Part shown: positions 23,923 through 29,831 of the stretch, one piece after another | How the letters are laid out: each line of letters opens with the position of its first letter | Numbering within the stretch: position 1 is the first letter of the stretch | DNA from: an uncultured Eubacteriales bacterium | GTDB lineage: Bacteria > Bacillota > Clostridia > Oscillospirales > Acutalibacteraceae | Length of the DNA stretch: 29,831 nucleotides | Direction: 5' to 3' | Assembly: GCA_934636435.1 (NCBI GenBank) | Contig: CAKUAQ010000029.1 | Span: 1-29,831, forward strand | Translations under genes and position numbers: made by a program | The notes under the pieces: generated by a model | The model's input: the letters and a program-made list of their open reading frames with translations, nothing else | Told to the model about the DNA's origin: nothing | The model's database searches: none

Positions 23923-24744
23923 TCACCGCAGCGGCTGCTCCCGGAAGCCGTCGTCAAACAGGGTCAGCACATGGTCGAACCCGGCCGCCCGGATGCGCTC
24001 CGCCGCCAGCGGGAACGCGCAGTCGATGGCGTCCGCCCCGTGGGCGTCCGCCCCCAGGACCACCTGTCCGCCCATCTCCCGCAGACCCCGCAGCAGAAAA
24101 TCCGCCGGATAGGGCGCCTTGCGCCAGCCCCGGGAGATGGCGCCGGTATTGACCTCCACCACCGGGCAAACCGCCACCGCCTGCTCCAGCGCCTCCAGCG
24201 CCAGCCGCCGATACACCGGGTCGGCCTCGTCGAAGTAACTGAACTTCGTGATCACATCGAAATGCCCCACAATGGTGGGATGAGAGCGGCGCACATTCTC
24301 CACCACCGCGTCAAAATACGCTTTCTGGAAAGCGTGCAGATCGCCGCCGAACTCCCGCTCAATGCACCGGGTCTGGTTCAGCCAGCCCTCCTTCCCGTTG
24401 GCGTGGTCGATGGCATACACCCGCTCACCGAACACGAGATAGTGCACCGAGGCAATGAAATAGTCGAGCTCCGCCGTGATGGCCATGTCGGAATCCAGAT
24501 CCAACTCCAGTCCGATCATCACCCCGATCCGGTCTTTATATTGCTCCTTGAGCCGCCGCAGCTCCGCCACATACGCCGGGTATTGGGCCGCTTTCATACA
24601 GTAGGACTGGTCGCAGGGGGTATCGCTGTGGTCGGTGATGCCGATGGCGGGCATCCCCAGCCGGATGGCCGCCCGGATCATTTCCTCCGGGGTGTTTTTT
24701 CCGTCGGAAAAGGTGGTGTGGGTATGATATCCGCAATAGTGCAT
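23923..24744 (-). CDS. PHP domain phosphatase, histidinol-phosphatase (HisJ/HisK) type
   Basis: A 273-residue metal-dependent PHP-superfamily phosphoesterase. Predicted metal ligands are His7 and His9 (YHTHTTFSDGK), Asp38/His39 (GITDHSD), Glu80 (MIGLELD), His101 (ASVHYL), His161 (VGHFDVI), and Asp233/His235 (GADAHGAD). Length and motif order fit HisJ-type histidinol-phosphate phosphatases, but no other histidine genes are near, so another phosphate ester is possible. A promoter lies 60-90 bases upstream. It is an intact gene surrounded by decayed ones. The ribosome site is weak (GAGGCGA). Confidence 0.85.
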   Translation of the reverse strand: MHYCGYHTHTTFSDGKNTPEEMIRAAIRLGMPAIGITDHSDTPCDQSYCMKAAQYPAYVAELRRLKEQYKDRIGVMIGLELDLDSDMAITAELDYFIASVHYLVFGERVYAIDHANGKEGWLNQTRCIEREFGGDLHAFQKAYFDAVVENVRRSHPTIVGHFDVITKFSYFDEADPVYRRLALEALEQAVAVCPVVEVNTGAISRGWRKAPYPADFLLRGLREMGGQVVLGADAHGADAIDCAFPLAAERIRAAGFDHVLTLFDDGFREQPLR

Positions 24745-24802
24745 GTCTGTCGCCTCGTTTTAGAAAGAACCATCGGTGTTTCCGTCTGTGTGATATGCGA
24801 TC

Positions 24803-24831
24803 AGTGTAGCACATATTTTCGCAAAAGGCAA
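24803..24831 (-). promoter_or_regulatory. Promoter of the PHP phosphatase gene
   Basis: Minus strand: TTGCCT (complement of 24826-24831), 17 bases, TACACT (complement of 24803-24808) preceded by TGC. Confidence 0.6.
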
Positions 24832-24932
24832 CAAGAAATGCGGCCGCCGACGCAGCAGCGGCGGTTTATGCCCTGTGCAGAAGAAGAATACGCAGGACGG
24901 TCCGGTCGGCGGCATCCACCCGGCTATCCCGG

Positions 24933-25103
24933 CTCAGATCGCAGGCGGCGCTGTATCTGCACACAAATCAAAACACCATCAGCCGGTATGAGACCGGCGA
25001 ACGGGAGCCGGGGATACGGGAACCGGTCGCTTGGGCAGACTCCTTCCATGTATCCGTGGATTATCTGCCGGAGCGCACCGACAACCCCGCCGTCAACCGC
25101 TGA
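24933..25103 (+). pseudogene. Remnant of an XRE-family regulator
   Basis: From 24951 the plus strand reads LYLHTNQNTISRYETGERE, then PGIREPVAWADSF, HVSVDYLPERTDNPAVNR and a stop at 25101-25103. This is the second half of an XRE helix-turn-helix with the usual 'F.VSVDYLLGRTDNP' tail. No start codon or first helix can be read upstream, where the frame degenerates. It lies about 140 bases before the pckG promoter. The rest of 24832-25245 shows no recognisable gene. Confidence 0.8.
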
Positions 25104-25245
25104 CCGTGCCGCCGTGCGGCGCGGTCGCTCGTCAATCGGACACCCCGGCGCGGAAAACCGGCCGCCCAACGCCCCGGCGGCGTGCATCCGCCGATGCGTC
25201 ACAGAAAATTCTTCGGAAGTTATTAAAAATTTAACAATTAAGGGG

Positions 25246-25275
25246 TTGCAAAGTTTGACAGATTGAGAGTATAAT
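25246..25275 (+). promoter_or_regulatory. Promoter of pckG
   Basis: TTGCAA (25246-25251), 18 bases, consensus TATAAT (25270-25275). The leader is about 70 bases and ends with AAAGGAG 10 bases before the ATG. Confidence 0.75.
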
Positions 25276-25353
25276 GATAAGCGTCGAAGAAATGATATTT
25301 TTTATATTGTTTCCCGCAATCCTTGCACACACAAACGAAAGGAGTTCTGTGTT

Positions 25354-27132
25354 ATGACCAATAACAAGACGGTTCTCGACTGGATCGAGGAGAAAAAGGC
25401 GCTGGTCTGCCCCGATAAGGTAATGTGGATCGACGGCAGCGAGGAGCAGCTGGACGAGCTGCGCAGGATCGCCGTGGAAACCGGCGAAATGATCAAGCTC
25501 AACGAGGAAAAGCTGCCCGGCTGCTATCTGCACCGCACGAAGCCCAACGATGTGGCGCGTGTGGAGGATCGCACCTTCATCTGCTCCCGCAAAGAGGAGA
25601 ATGCCGGCCCCACCAACCACTGGTGTGAGCCTCAGGAGATGTACAAGCGGCTGTACGACATCGCCCGCGGCAGCTACAAGGGCCGCACCATGTATATCAT
25701 CCCCTTCTCCATGGGCCCCATCGGCTCGCCCCTGGCGAAGATCGGTATTGAGATCACCGACTCCATCTATGTAGTGCTGAATATGGCCATCATGACCCGG
25801 GTGGGTCAGAAGGTGCTGGATACTCTGGGCGACAGCAACGACTGGGTGCGCGGTTTCCACGCCTCCTGCGATATCGACCCGGAGAAGCGGTATATCTGCC
25901 AGTTCCCCGAGGACAACGCCATTATTTCCGTCAACTCCGCCTACGGCGGCAACGTGCTGCTGGGCAAAAAGTGCTTTGCCCTGCGGATCGCCTCCTATCA
26001 GGGCTGGAAAGAGGGCTGGATGGCGGAGCATATGCTGATCCTGGGCCTGCAGAATCCCCAGGGCGAGATCCACTATATCGCCGCCGCGTTCCCCTCTGCC
26101 TGCGGCAAGACCAATCTGGCCATGCTCATCCCGCCGGAGTATCTGCGTAAGAAGGGCTACAAAATCTGGACGGTGGGCGACGATATCGCCTGGATGCGCA
26201 TCGGCGCGGACGGCCGTCTGTACGCCATCAACCCGGAGAACGGTTTCTTCGGCGTGGCGCCCGGCACCAACGCCCATTCCAACTTCAACGCCCTGGAGTC
26301 CACCAAGAAGAACACCATCTTCACCAACGTGGCGCTGAATCTGGACGACAACACCGTGTGGTGGGAGGGTCTGAATAAGGACCTGCCCCAGAACTGCATC
26401 GACTGGAAGGGCAACAAGTGGGATCCGTCCAAGTTCGACAAGGCGGACAAATCCACCTATGCCGCCCATCCCAACTCCCGGTTCACGGCTCCCGCCAAGA
26501 ACTGCCCCTGCATCTCCGACGAGTTCGATAAGGGCGCCGGGGTGCCCATCTCTGCCATCATCTTCGGCGGCCGCCGCGCCAAGTGCGCGCCGCTGGTCTA
26601 TCAGTCCCGCGACTGGGAGAACGGCGTGTTCATCGGCTCCGCCATGGCCAGCGAGACCACCGCGGCGGCGGCGGGCGCTGTCGGCGTGGTGCGCCGGGAT
26701 CCCATGGCGATGCTGCCCTTCTGCGGCTATCACATGGGCGACTATTTCCAGCACTGGCTGGATATGGGCAAGAAGCTGGGTGACAAGGCGCCGAAGATCT
26801 TCAACGTCAACTGGTTCCGCACCGATGACGACGGCAGCTTCATCTGGCCGGGCTTCGGCGACAATATGCGTGTGCTGAACTGGATCGTGGAGCGCTGCGA
26901 GGGTAAGGCGGACGCCACCGAGACCGCCATCGGCTATGTGCCGAAGCCGGAGGACATCGACCTGACCGATCTGGACATGGATATGGAGACCCTCAAGGGC
27001 ATCCTGACCGTGGATCACGACGTATGGACGAAGGAAGCCGCCGAGATCGAGGAGCACTACAAGAAGTTCGGCGACAAGCTGCCCGCCGAGCTGCGGCATC
27101 AGCTGGAGACCCTCAAAAAGAATCTGGGCTAA
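25354..27132 (+). CDS. pckG: Phosphoenolpyruvate carboxykinase (GTP)
   Basis: A 592-residue cytosolic enzyme interconverting oxaloacetate + GTP and phosphoenolpyruvate + CO2 + GDP. GTP-class landmarks are YIIPFSMGPIGSPL (114-127), FPSACGKTNLAM (246-257; the kinase-1a loop with the reactive Cys250), VGDDIAWM (274-281), PENGFFGVAPGT (294-305) and FGGRR with nearby SAMASETTAAA. The length is typical. Codon use is strongly biased, as in highly expressed genes. In anaerobic gut bacteria this enzyme often fixes CO2 towards oxaloacetate or serves gluconeogenesis; the direction cannot be told here. It has its own promoter and a strong terminator. Confidence 0.97.
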   Translation: MTNNKTVLDWIEEKKALVCPDKVMWIDGSEEQLDELRRIAVETGEMIKLNEEKLPGCYLHRTKPNDVARVEDRTFICSRKEENAGPTNHWCEPQEMYKRLYDIARGSYKGRTMYIIPFSMGPIGSPLAKIGIEITDSIYVVLNMAIMTRVGQKVLDTLGDSNDWVRGFHASCDIDPEKRYICQFPEDNAIISVNSAYGGNVLLGKKCFALRIASYQGWKEGWMAEHMLILGLQNPQGEIHYIAAAFPSACGKTNLAMLIPPEYLRKKGYKIWTVGDDIAWMRIGADGRLYAINPENGFFGVAPGTNAHSNFNALESTKKNTIFTNVALNLDDNTVWWEGLNKDLPQNCIDWKGNKWDPSKFDKADKSTYAAHPNSRFTAPAKNCPCISDEFDKGAGVPISAIIFGGRRAKCAPLVYQSRDWENGVFIGSAMASETTAAAAGAVGVVRRDPMAMLPFCGYHMGDYFQHWLDMGKKLGDKAPKIFNVNWFRTDDDGSFIWPGFGDNMRVLNWIVERCEGKADATETAIGYVPKPEDIDLTDLDMDMETLKGILTVDHDVWTKEAAEIEEHYKKFGDKLPAELRHQLETLKKNLG

Positions 27133-27151
27133 GCCGCTCTGTCAACCGAAT

Positions 27152-27188
27152 AAATCGTCCGGGGCACCTATTGTGCCCCGGACGATTT
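27152..27188. terminator. Bidirectional terminator between pckG and the XRE gene
   Basis: AAATCGTCCGGGGCAC (27152-27167) pairs perfectly over 16 bp with 27173-27188 around a 5-base loop; T/A-rich arm ends allow function on both strands. Confidence 0.88.
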
Positions 27189-27217
27189 CCTTTATACCGG
27201 AAACAGACAATGGCAAA

Positions 27218-27241
27218 GCGCCCCGCCGACCGGCGCGGCGC
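27218..27241 (-). terminator. GC-rich hairpin after the XRE gene
   Basis: Arms GCGCC/GGCGC with an inner CGCC/GGCG-type pairing; on the minus strand TTTG follows. A weak candidate terminator for the XRE gene that ends at 27273. Confidence 0.4.
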
Positions 27242-27272
27242 CCCATCCCTGTACCCTCCGCAGCCCCGAAGC

Positions 27273-27503
27273 TTACGGTTCTTTTCGCCGCCGGGAGGGC
27301 GGATAGGGACGGGGCTCATCCGTCAGCTCCAGAATGTAATCGGTGGAGGTTTCCAGCAGCTCCGCCAGACGGATGAGAATATCCGTGGGCAGACCCCGCT
27401 GCCCGTTTTCATATTGGCTGTAGGTGTTTTGTCGAATATGCAGCCGGGCCGCCAGCTGCTGCTGGGTCAGATCCTTATCTTCCCGTATATCCCGCAGGCG
27501 CAC
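27273..27503 (-). CDS. XRE-family transcriptional regulator
   Basis: A 76-residue DNA-binding protein. It reads RLRDIREDKDLTQQQLAARL, then HIRQNTYSQYENGQRGLP, then DILIRLAELLETSTDYILEL, the five helices of a Cro/C1-type domain, and a short basic tail. The start is GTG at 27503, because AGAGGGGGGAG lies about 6 bases upstream; a longer frame to 27557 would cover the operator region. It is divergent from a small membrane protein gene. Two 19-base palindromic sites lie in the shared region, so it probably represses both itself and the neighbour. The intergenic DNA is clearly AT-richer than the surroundings. Confidence 0.87.
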   Translation of the reverse strand: MRLRDIREDKDLTQQQLAARLHIRQNTYSQYENGQRGLPTDILIRLAELLETSTDYILELTDEPRPYPPSRRRKEP

Positions 27504-27532
27504 AGTCGCTCCCCCCTCTGCGTATAGTATAA

Positions 27533-27576
27533 ATATCGCAGAGTGAGATATTGACATATATCACAAATTGTGATAT
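27533..27576. promoter_or_regulatory. Two operator-like palindromes between the XRE and membrane-protein genes
   Basis: Site A, 27533-27551, reads ATATCGCAGAGTGAGATAT. Site B, 27558-27576, reads ATATCACAAATTGTGATAT and is a perfect 9+1+9 palindrome. Both share the ATATCnCA...GATAT frame; their centres are 25 bases apart. Site B fills the spacer of the plus-strand promoter, and site A lies over the likely minus-strand promoter (TATACT, complement near 27525-27530). Confidence 0.7.
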
Positions 27577-27579
27577 TCT
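27551..27579 (+). promoter_or_regulatory. Promoter of the small membrane protein gene
   Basis: Consensus TTGACA (27551-27556), 17 bases, TATTCT (27574-27579). The spacer is the perfect palindrome of site B, a classic repressor position. Confidence 0.65.
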
Positions 27580-27586
27580 GATTGCA

Positions 27587-27610
27587 AAAGATGGGTAGCA
27601 CCCCATCTTT
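27587..27610 (+). other. 9-bp hairpin at the predicted 5' end of the transcript
   Basis: AAAGATGGG (27587-27595) and CCCATCTTT (27602-27610) form a stem with a 6-base loop, within a few bases of the predicted transcription start. It has no T-tract. It may protect the mRNA end or be a scar where the original start codon was lost. Confidence 0.5.
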
Positions 27611-27633
27611 GGATCAAATTCATCGTTTGCCTA

Positions 27634-27858
27634 ATGGTGGTACTCTATTGTCTTTCAGTTTCACATACCGATTCATTTGGAATGCTGGCGGGAGTTATCT
27701 TTTTCGGGGGTCTGCTTGTTTCCTGGGTGTCATCGCTTCTGTTGTATGGACTCGGTGAGTTGATTGAGAATAGCACGCGCATTGCAGAGCAAAACAAGCA
27801 ATTACTGGATGCGTTAGCCTGTCACAAGCCGGCAGACGAGGATGAGGAGGAGGAATAG
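27634..27858 (+). CDS. Small membrane protein, start uncertain
   Basis: A 74-residue product with two hydrophobic segments (about 1-10, continuing upstream of the Met, and 17-40) followed by GLGELIENSTRIAEQNKQLLDAL and a tail of acidic residues. The 'LVSWVSSLLLYGLGELIENS' block resembles a common Clostridial family of small two-helix proteins of unknown role. No ribosome site is visible before the ATG at 27634. In-frame codons before it read LWIKFIVCL, which looks like the natural start of the first helix, yet no start codon exists there up to the stop at 27571. The gene may therefore be 5'-damaged or use an atypical start. It is divergent from the XRE gene and probably controlled by it. Confidence 0.6.
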   Translation: MVVLYCLSVSHTDSFGMLAGVIFFGGLLVSWVSSLLLYGLGELIENSTRIAEQNKQLLDALACHKPADEDEEEE

Positions 27859-27950
27859 GCAAAAAGCCAACACGCACAAAAGCTATTCATAGAGGTTGCC
27901 TCCCTTAATTTATCGGCGTAACCACCGCAGACCGCCGAAACCCACCGACA

Positions 27951-28184
27951 CCCCCTTATTTCCAAACGGACGGCGAGCCCTACATCCCCACCGGGCGACG
28001 GAAAAGCAAATGGATTGCCCGGTTTCCGTGCCTGTTTCTGGGGCTGGTGGGCGCCCACAAGTTCTATGAGGAGGACATCCCCGCCGGCATCGTGTGTCTA
28101 TGTACCGGCGGATTGTGCGGCATCAACCGGATGGTGAATTTAATCCTGTTGCTGCGCCGATCCAACCCGTATCGGGTGATGTAA
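27951..28184 (+). pseudogene. TM2-domain protein remnant
   Basis: The frame ending at the TAA 28182-28184 reads PYIPTGRRKSKWIARF, then CLFLGLVGAHKFYEEDIPAG, then IVCLCTGGLCGINRMVNLIL and RRSNPYRVM. This is a TM2 domain (PF05154; 'FLGLVGAHKFYxGK...G.LYLFTGGLFGIGWLVDLI'), which normally has a zinc ribbon or another N-terminal part. There is no start codon in frame after the stop near 27907, and several conserved helix residues are changed (for example 'EDIPAG' in place of 'GKxGxG'), so it looks truncated and decaying. It lies behind the small membrane protein gene. Confidence 0.75.
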
Positions 28185-28185
28185 G

Positions 28186-28223
28186 CTGCCCCCGGCTACC
28201 GAAAAAGCGGTGTCCGGGGGCAG
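28186..28223 (+). terminator. Strong hairpin after the TM2 remnant
   Basis: CTGCCCCCGG (28186-28195) pairs with CCGGGGGCAG (28214-28223), plus an inner ACCG/CGGT. It lies one base after the stop codon. No T-tract follows, so termination is uncertain. Confidence 0.5.
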
Positions 28224-28604
28224 TATGTTGTCTCAATTCAATACAAATCGTACAAACAGATAAATTTATACCGTCGGTTTGCTCCGGCTTGTCGATAAAT
28301 CCGTCGGCGTGATCGGCAATAGACTCCTCGCACAGCGATAGAGGGCATTCCGTTTCCGGCGCCCGCCGGAGCGTCTGCCGCATCCTCCCGGGGTCGCGCC
28401 CGCGGCTCCGCAAAGGCATCGCCGCCGGGAGCACCCACCGCCCGGAAACTCTCCGCCACCAGCCCTGTGAACGCTGCCGCAGACGACCTCCACCCGGCGA
28501 CTGCGTTACTTCCTGCAGCGGGCACCCGACCCGGCTTTCGGCCCGGATGAACACCAGAGACGCCCGCTCCCACACCGAAATACGCGCCGAACAGCAACAG
28601 GCAC
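28224..28604. other. Stretch without a recognisable gene
   Basis: About 380 bases. Minus-strand frames stay open here and one contains a protein-like piece (ESIADHADGFIDKPEQ near 28260-28330), but frames interrupt each other, no start or ribosome site is visible, and no family is recognised. It may be old gene debris. Confidence 0.4.
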
Positions 28605-28633
28605 TTGACTTTTTTATCGAAAAACGGTATACT
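28605..28633 (+). promoter_or_regulatory. Promoter of the DUF2975-regulator operon
   Basis: TTGACT (28605-28610), 17 bases, TATACT (28628-28633). Confidence 0.75.
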
Positions 28634-28669
28634 GATGTGCATATTACAGGATGAGGAAGATGCAGACAA

Positions 28670-29125
28670 ATGAAACTGATCGGGAAAAACGGCCTGAGCC
28701 GTTGGATCGAACTGCTGATCACGGGGCTGCTGGTGGTGATCCCGCTGCTGGTGCTGACGCTGCCCTTTACGATCACCTGGGTCACGGAGCGACCGCGGGG
28801 AGACGAATTCTACACCCGCTATCTGGTGACCCTCTCCTATTCCGGCATACTGGCGGAGCTGATCTTCTGGCAGGCGCGGCGTATCCTGTCCAATGTGAAC
28901 CACAATCGGGTGTTTTCCTCCGATACGGTGCGCCGGATGCGGATCATGGCGGTGGAATGCATGGTGCTGGCGGCGGCGTATTTCGCCACCATGTTCTGGA
29001 TGTCGAAATTCTTCATGGCGGTGCTGTTTGTGGTGTTTGTGCTGGCCGGGTGCGTGCTGCTGGTATTCGCCGAGCTGTTCCGACAGGCCAATGCCTATAA
29101 AGAAGAAAACGACATGACGATATAA
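28670..29125 (+). CDS. DUF2975 domain membrane protein
   Basis: A 151-residue protein with four predicted membrane helices (about 13-35, 52-67, 91-110, 115-136). The pattern 'L..ILSNVNHNRVFSSDTVRRMRIMA' between helices 2 and 3 and the C-terminal 'FAELFRQANAYKEEND' are the DUF2975 signature. Function is unknown; these proteins are almost always followed by a small YozG-type XRE regulator, as here. GAGGAAG lies 11 bases before the ATG. An alternative frame starting at 28651 is a shadow. Confidence 0.9.
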   Translation: MKLIGKNGLSRWIELLITGLLVVIPLLVLTLPFTITWVTERPRGDEFYTRYLVTLSYSGILAELIFWQARRILSNVNHNRVFSSDTVRRMRIMAVECMVLAAAYFATMFWMSKFFMAVLFVVFVLAGCVLLVFAELFRQANAYKEENDMTI

Positions 29126-29143
29126 AGGTGGGCAGCGGTAGCG

Positions 29144-29368
29144 ATGGGTATTATGATCAATCTGGATGTGATGATGGCGCGGCGCAAGATCGGGCTCACG
29201 GAGCTGTCCGACCGGGTGGGCATCACGCTGGCCAACCTGTCCATCCTCAAAAACAATCGGGCGAAAGCCATCCGCTTTTCCACGCTGGAGGCCATCTGCA
29301 AGGCGCTGGACTGCCAGCCCGGCGATATTCTGGAATATGTTCCCGACAAACCGGAGAAAAAAGATTGA
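29144..29368 (+). CDS. YozG-type XRE transcriptional regulator
   Basis: A 74-residue helix-turn-helix protein (HTH_26 type): MINLDVMMARRKIGLTELSD, then RVGITLANLSILKNNRAKAI, then STLEAICKALDCQPGDILEY and a Lys-rich end. The 'LS.LKN.KAKAIRFSTLEAICKALDCQPGDILEY' pattern is the hallmark of the regulator paired with DUF2975 proteins. It follows that gene by 18 bases with AAGGTGG before the ATG, so they form an operon; regulation of the membrane partner or of the operon itself is inferred. Confidence 0.92.
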   Translation: MGIMINLDVMMARRKIGLTELSDRVGITLANLSILKNNRAKAIRFSTLEAICKALDCQPGDILEYVPDKPEKKD

Positions 29369-29398
29369 ACAGTTTCTCTTTTCGGAATAGCCCAACCC

Positions 29399-29438
29399 AA
29401 AAGCCGGCAGGCATCGGCTCCGATGCCTGCCGGCTTTT
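29399..29438 (+). terminator. Rho-independent terminator of the DUF2975-regulator operon
   Basis: AAGCCGGCAGGCATCG (29401-29416) pairs perfectly with 29421-29436 around a 4-base loop; AAAA before and TTTT after extend it, so it may work on both strands. Confidence 0.93.
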
Positions 29439-29583
29439 GAAGTGAAGGCGGCGGGAAACAGAGCCATGAACTATCCCGTATTGACCGGTGCGCCGGTTTT
29501 TCGTGCTTTTTTCGTTATGTGCGGGGCGTTCTATGCATTTTCCCCATAAGGAGAAAGCAAGCTTTGAAAAGGGAAAGACCCAG
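29439..29583. other. Short non-coding stretch before the edge repeat
   Basis: No gene seen. A small stem ACCGG/CCGGT (29484-29497) followed by TTTTT resembles a minimal terminator. Confidence 0.35.
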
Positions 29584-29831
29584 CCTGCCGTCGAAAACTT
29601 GCGGGGGGCTCTGCTCACTCACCGACCCCACAAAGCACAAAAGGCACCACGTCTGTGGTGCCTTTTGTGCTTGGCCCGCCCGGAGGGATTCTCGACATTC
29701 AAAGCTGTCGCTTTGAAGTCGGTCAAGTTTTCTTTCCCCCCGCCGCAACTTCCGCCGCCGGTTCCTGCCGTCGAAAACTTGCAGGGGGTTCTGCTCACCC
29801 GCCGACCCCACAAAGCACAAAAGGCACCACG
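29584..29831. repeat. Direct repeat with 180-base period, structured, cut by the window end
   Basis: A 68-base unit beginning CCTGCCGTCGAAAACTTGC occurs at 29584-29651 and again at 29764-29831 with four mismatches. The first copy continues into the stem at 29633-29672. The 112 bases between the copies contain the 8-bp hairpin TTCAAAGC/GCTTTGAA (29698-29717) and a C-rich run. Open frames through it look repetitive in both directions (for example CFVGS-EQ-P-QVFDGR), which I take as products of the repeat, not genes. It resembles dispersed intergenic repeats of Faecalibacterium-like genomes. Confidence 0.8.
29633..29672. terminator. Perfect 18-bp hairpin inside the edge repeat
   Basis: AAGCACAAAAGGCACCAC (29633-29650), loop GTCT, then the exact complement (29655-29672). 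It could terminate transcription from either side. The right-hand repeat copy begins the same arm at 29813 and is cut off by the window end. Confidence 0.7.

Noticed and set aside
25231..27099. Minus-strand open frame of 622 codons
   Set aside because: Antisense shadow of pckG; no start signals and no family resemblance.
28238..29467. Minus-strand open frame of 409 codons
   Set aside because: It covers the DUF2975 and XRE genes on the opposite strand and begins in their terminator region; composition is shadow-like.
29515..29820. Minus-strand open frame with repeated CFVGS...QVFDGR text
   Set aside because: It is produced by the direct repeat and its hairpins; no ribosome site and the same text recurs with each repeat copy.
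1..29831. tRNA, rRNA, CRISPR array, insertion sequence, prophage or riboswitch
   Set aside because: Scanned by eye on both strands; no cloverleaf-like TTCGAATC arms, no spaced short repeats, no transposase or phage genes, and no leader long and conserved enough to call a riboswitch.

Overview
This is a GC-rich chromosomal segment of a Gram-positive, anaerobic member of the Clostridia, most likely a gut Oscillospiraceae/Ruminococcaceae-type bacterium. The evidence is an Rnf complex in the Clostridial order C-D-G-E-A-B, a DUF6514-NrdR pair, dockerin and cadherin-like beta-sandwich surface proteins, AGGAGG-type ribosome sites, GTP-type PEP carboxykinase and several small XRE regulators. Species is not assigned. 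No tRNA, rRNA, CRISPR array, insertion sequence or prophage was seen.

Layout. 1-1.2 kb (minus): a PrsA/SurA-like lipoprotein. 1.2-11.6 kb (minus): one long co-directional run that starts at a promoter near 11.65 kb. It reads rnfCDGEAB, a two-repeat FMN-binding-type lipoprotein, ApbE flavin transferase, a second RnfG-like membrane-anchored FMN-binding protein, a NusG-domain-II protein, a Gx/Hpre_diP_synt_I-type membrane protein and a MATE transporter. The first six genes encode the ion-pumping ferredoxin:NAD oxidoreductase. The rest look like extracytosolic flavin electron-transfer parts related to EET loci. ApbE could flavinylate RnfG, RnfD and the extra carriers.

11.7-17.0 kb (minus): a four-gene cell-surface operon (GHL10-type lipoprotein, SH3/glucosaminidase-like protein with a C-terminal dockerin, membrane-anchored cohesin-like/cadherin-like protein, Pr6Pr-type membrane protein) closed by a terminator. 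17.0-22.4 kb (plus): DUF1294 protein, DUF6514 protein, nrdR, an ABC-F ATPase and typA, most with their own promoter or terminator. 22.4-25.2 kb is a decayed interval: a frameshifted trehalase-like gene, a cupin fragment and an XRE ghost flank an intact PHP-domain phosphatase. 25.35-27.13 kb (plus): pckG.

27.2-29.8 kb is accessory: an AT-richer XRE regulator divergent from a small membrane protein with paired operator-like palindromes, a TM2-domain remnant, a DUF2975/YozG-type regulator pair, and a structured direct repeat (180 bp period) that runs off the right edge.

The most interesting system is the join of a complete Rnf complex to EET-like, flavinylated extracytosolic carriers and their own ApbE. 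Second is the adjacent dockerin/cohesin-like pair in an apparently non-cellulosomal wall operon.
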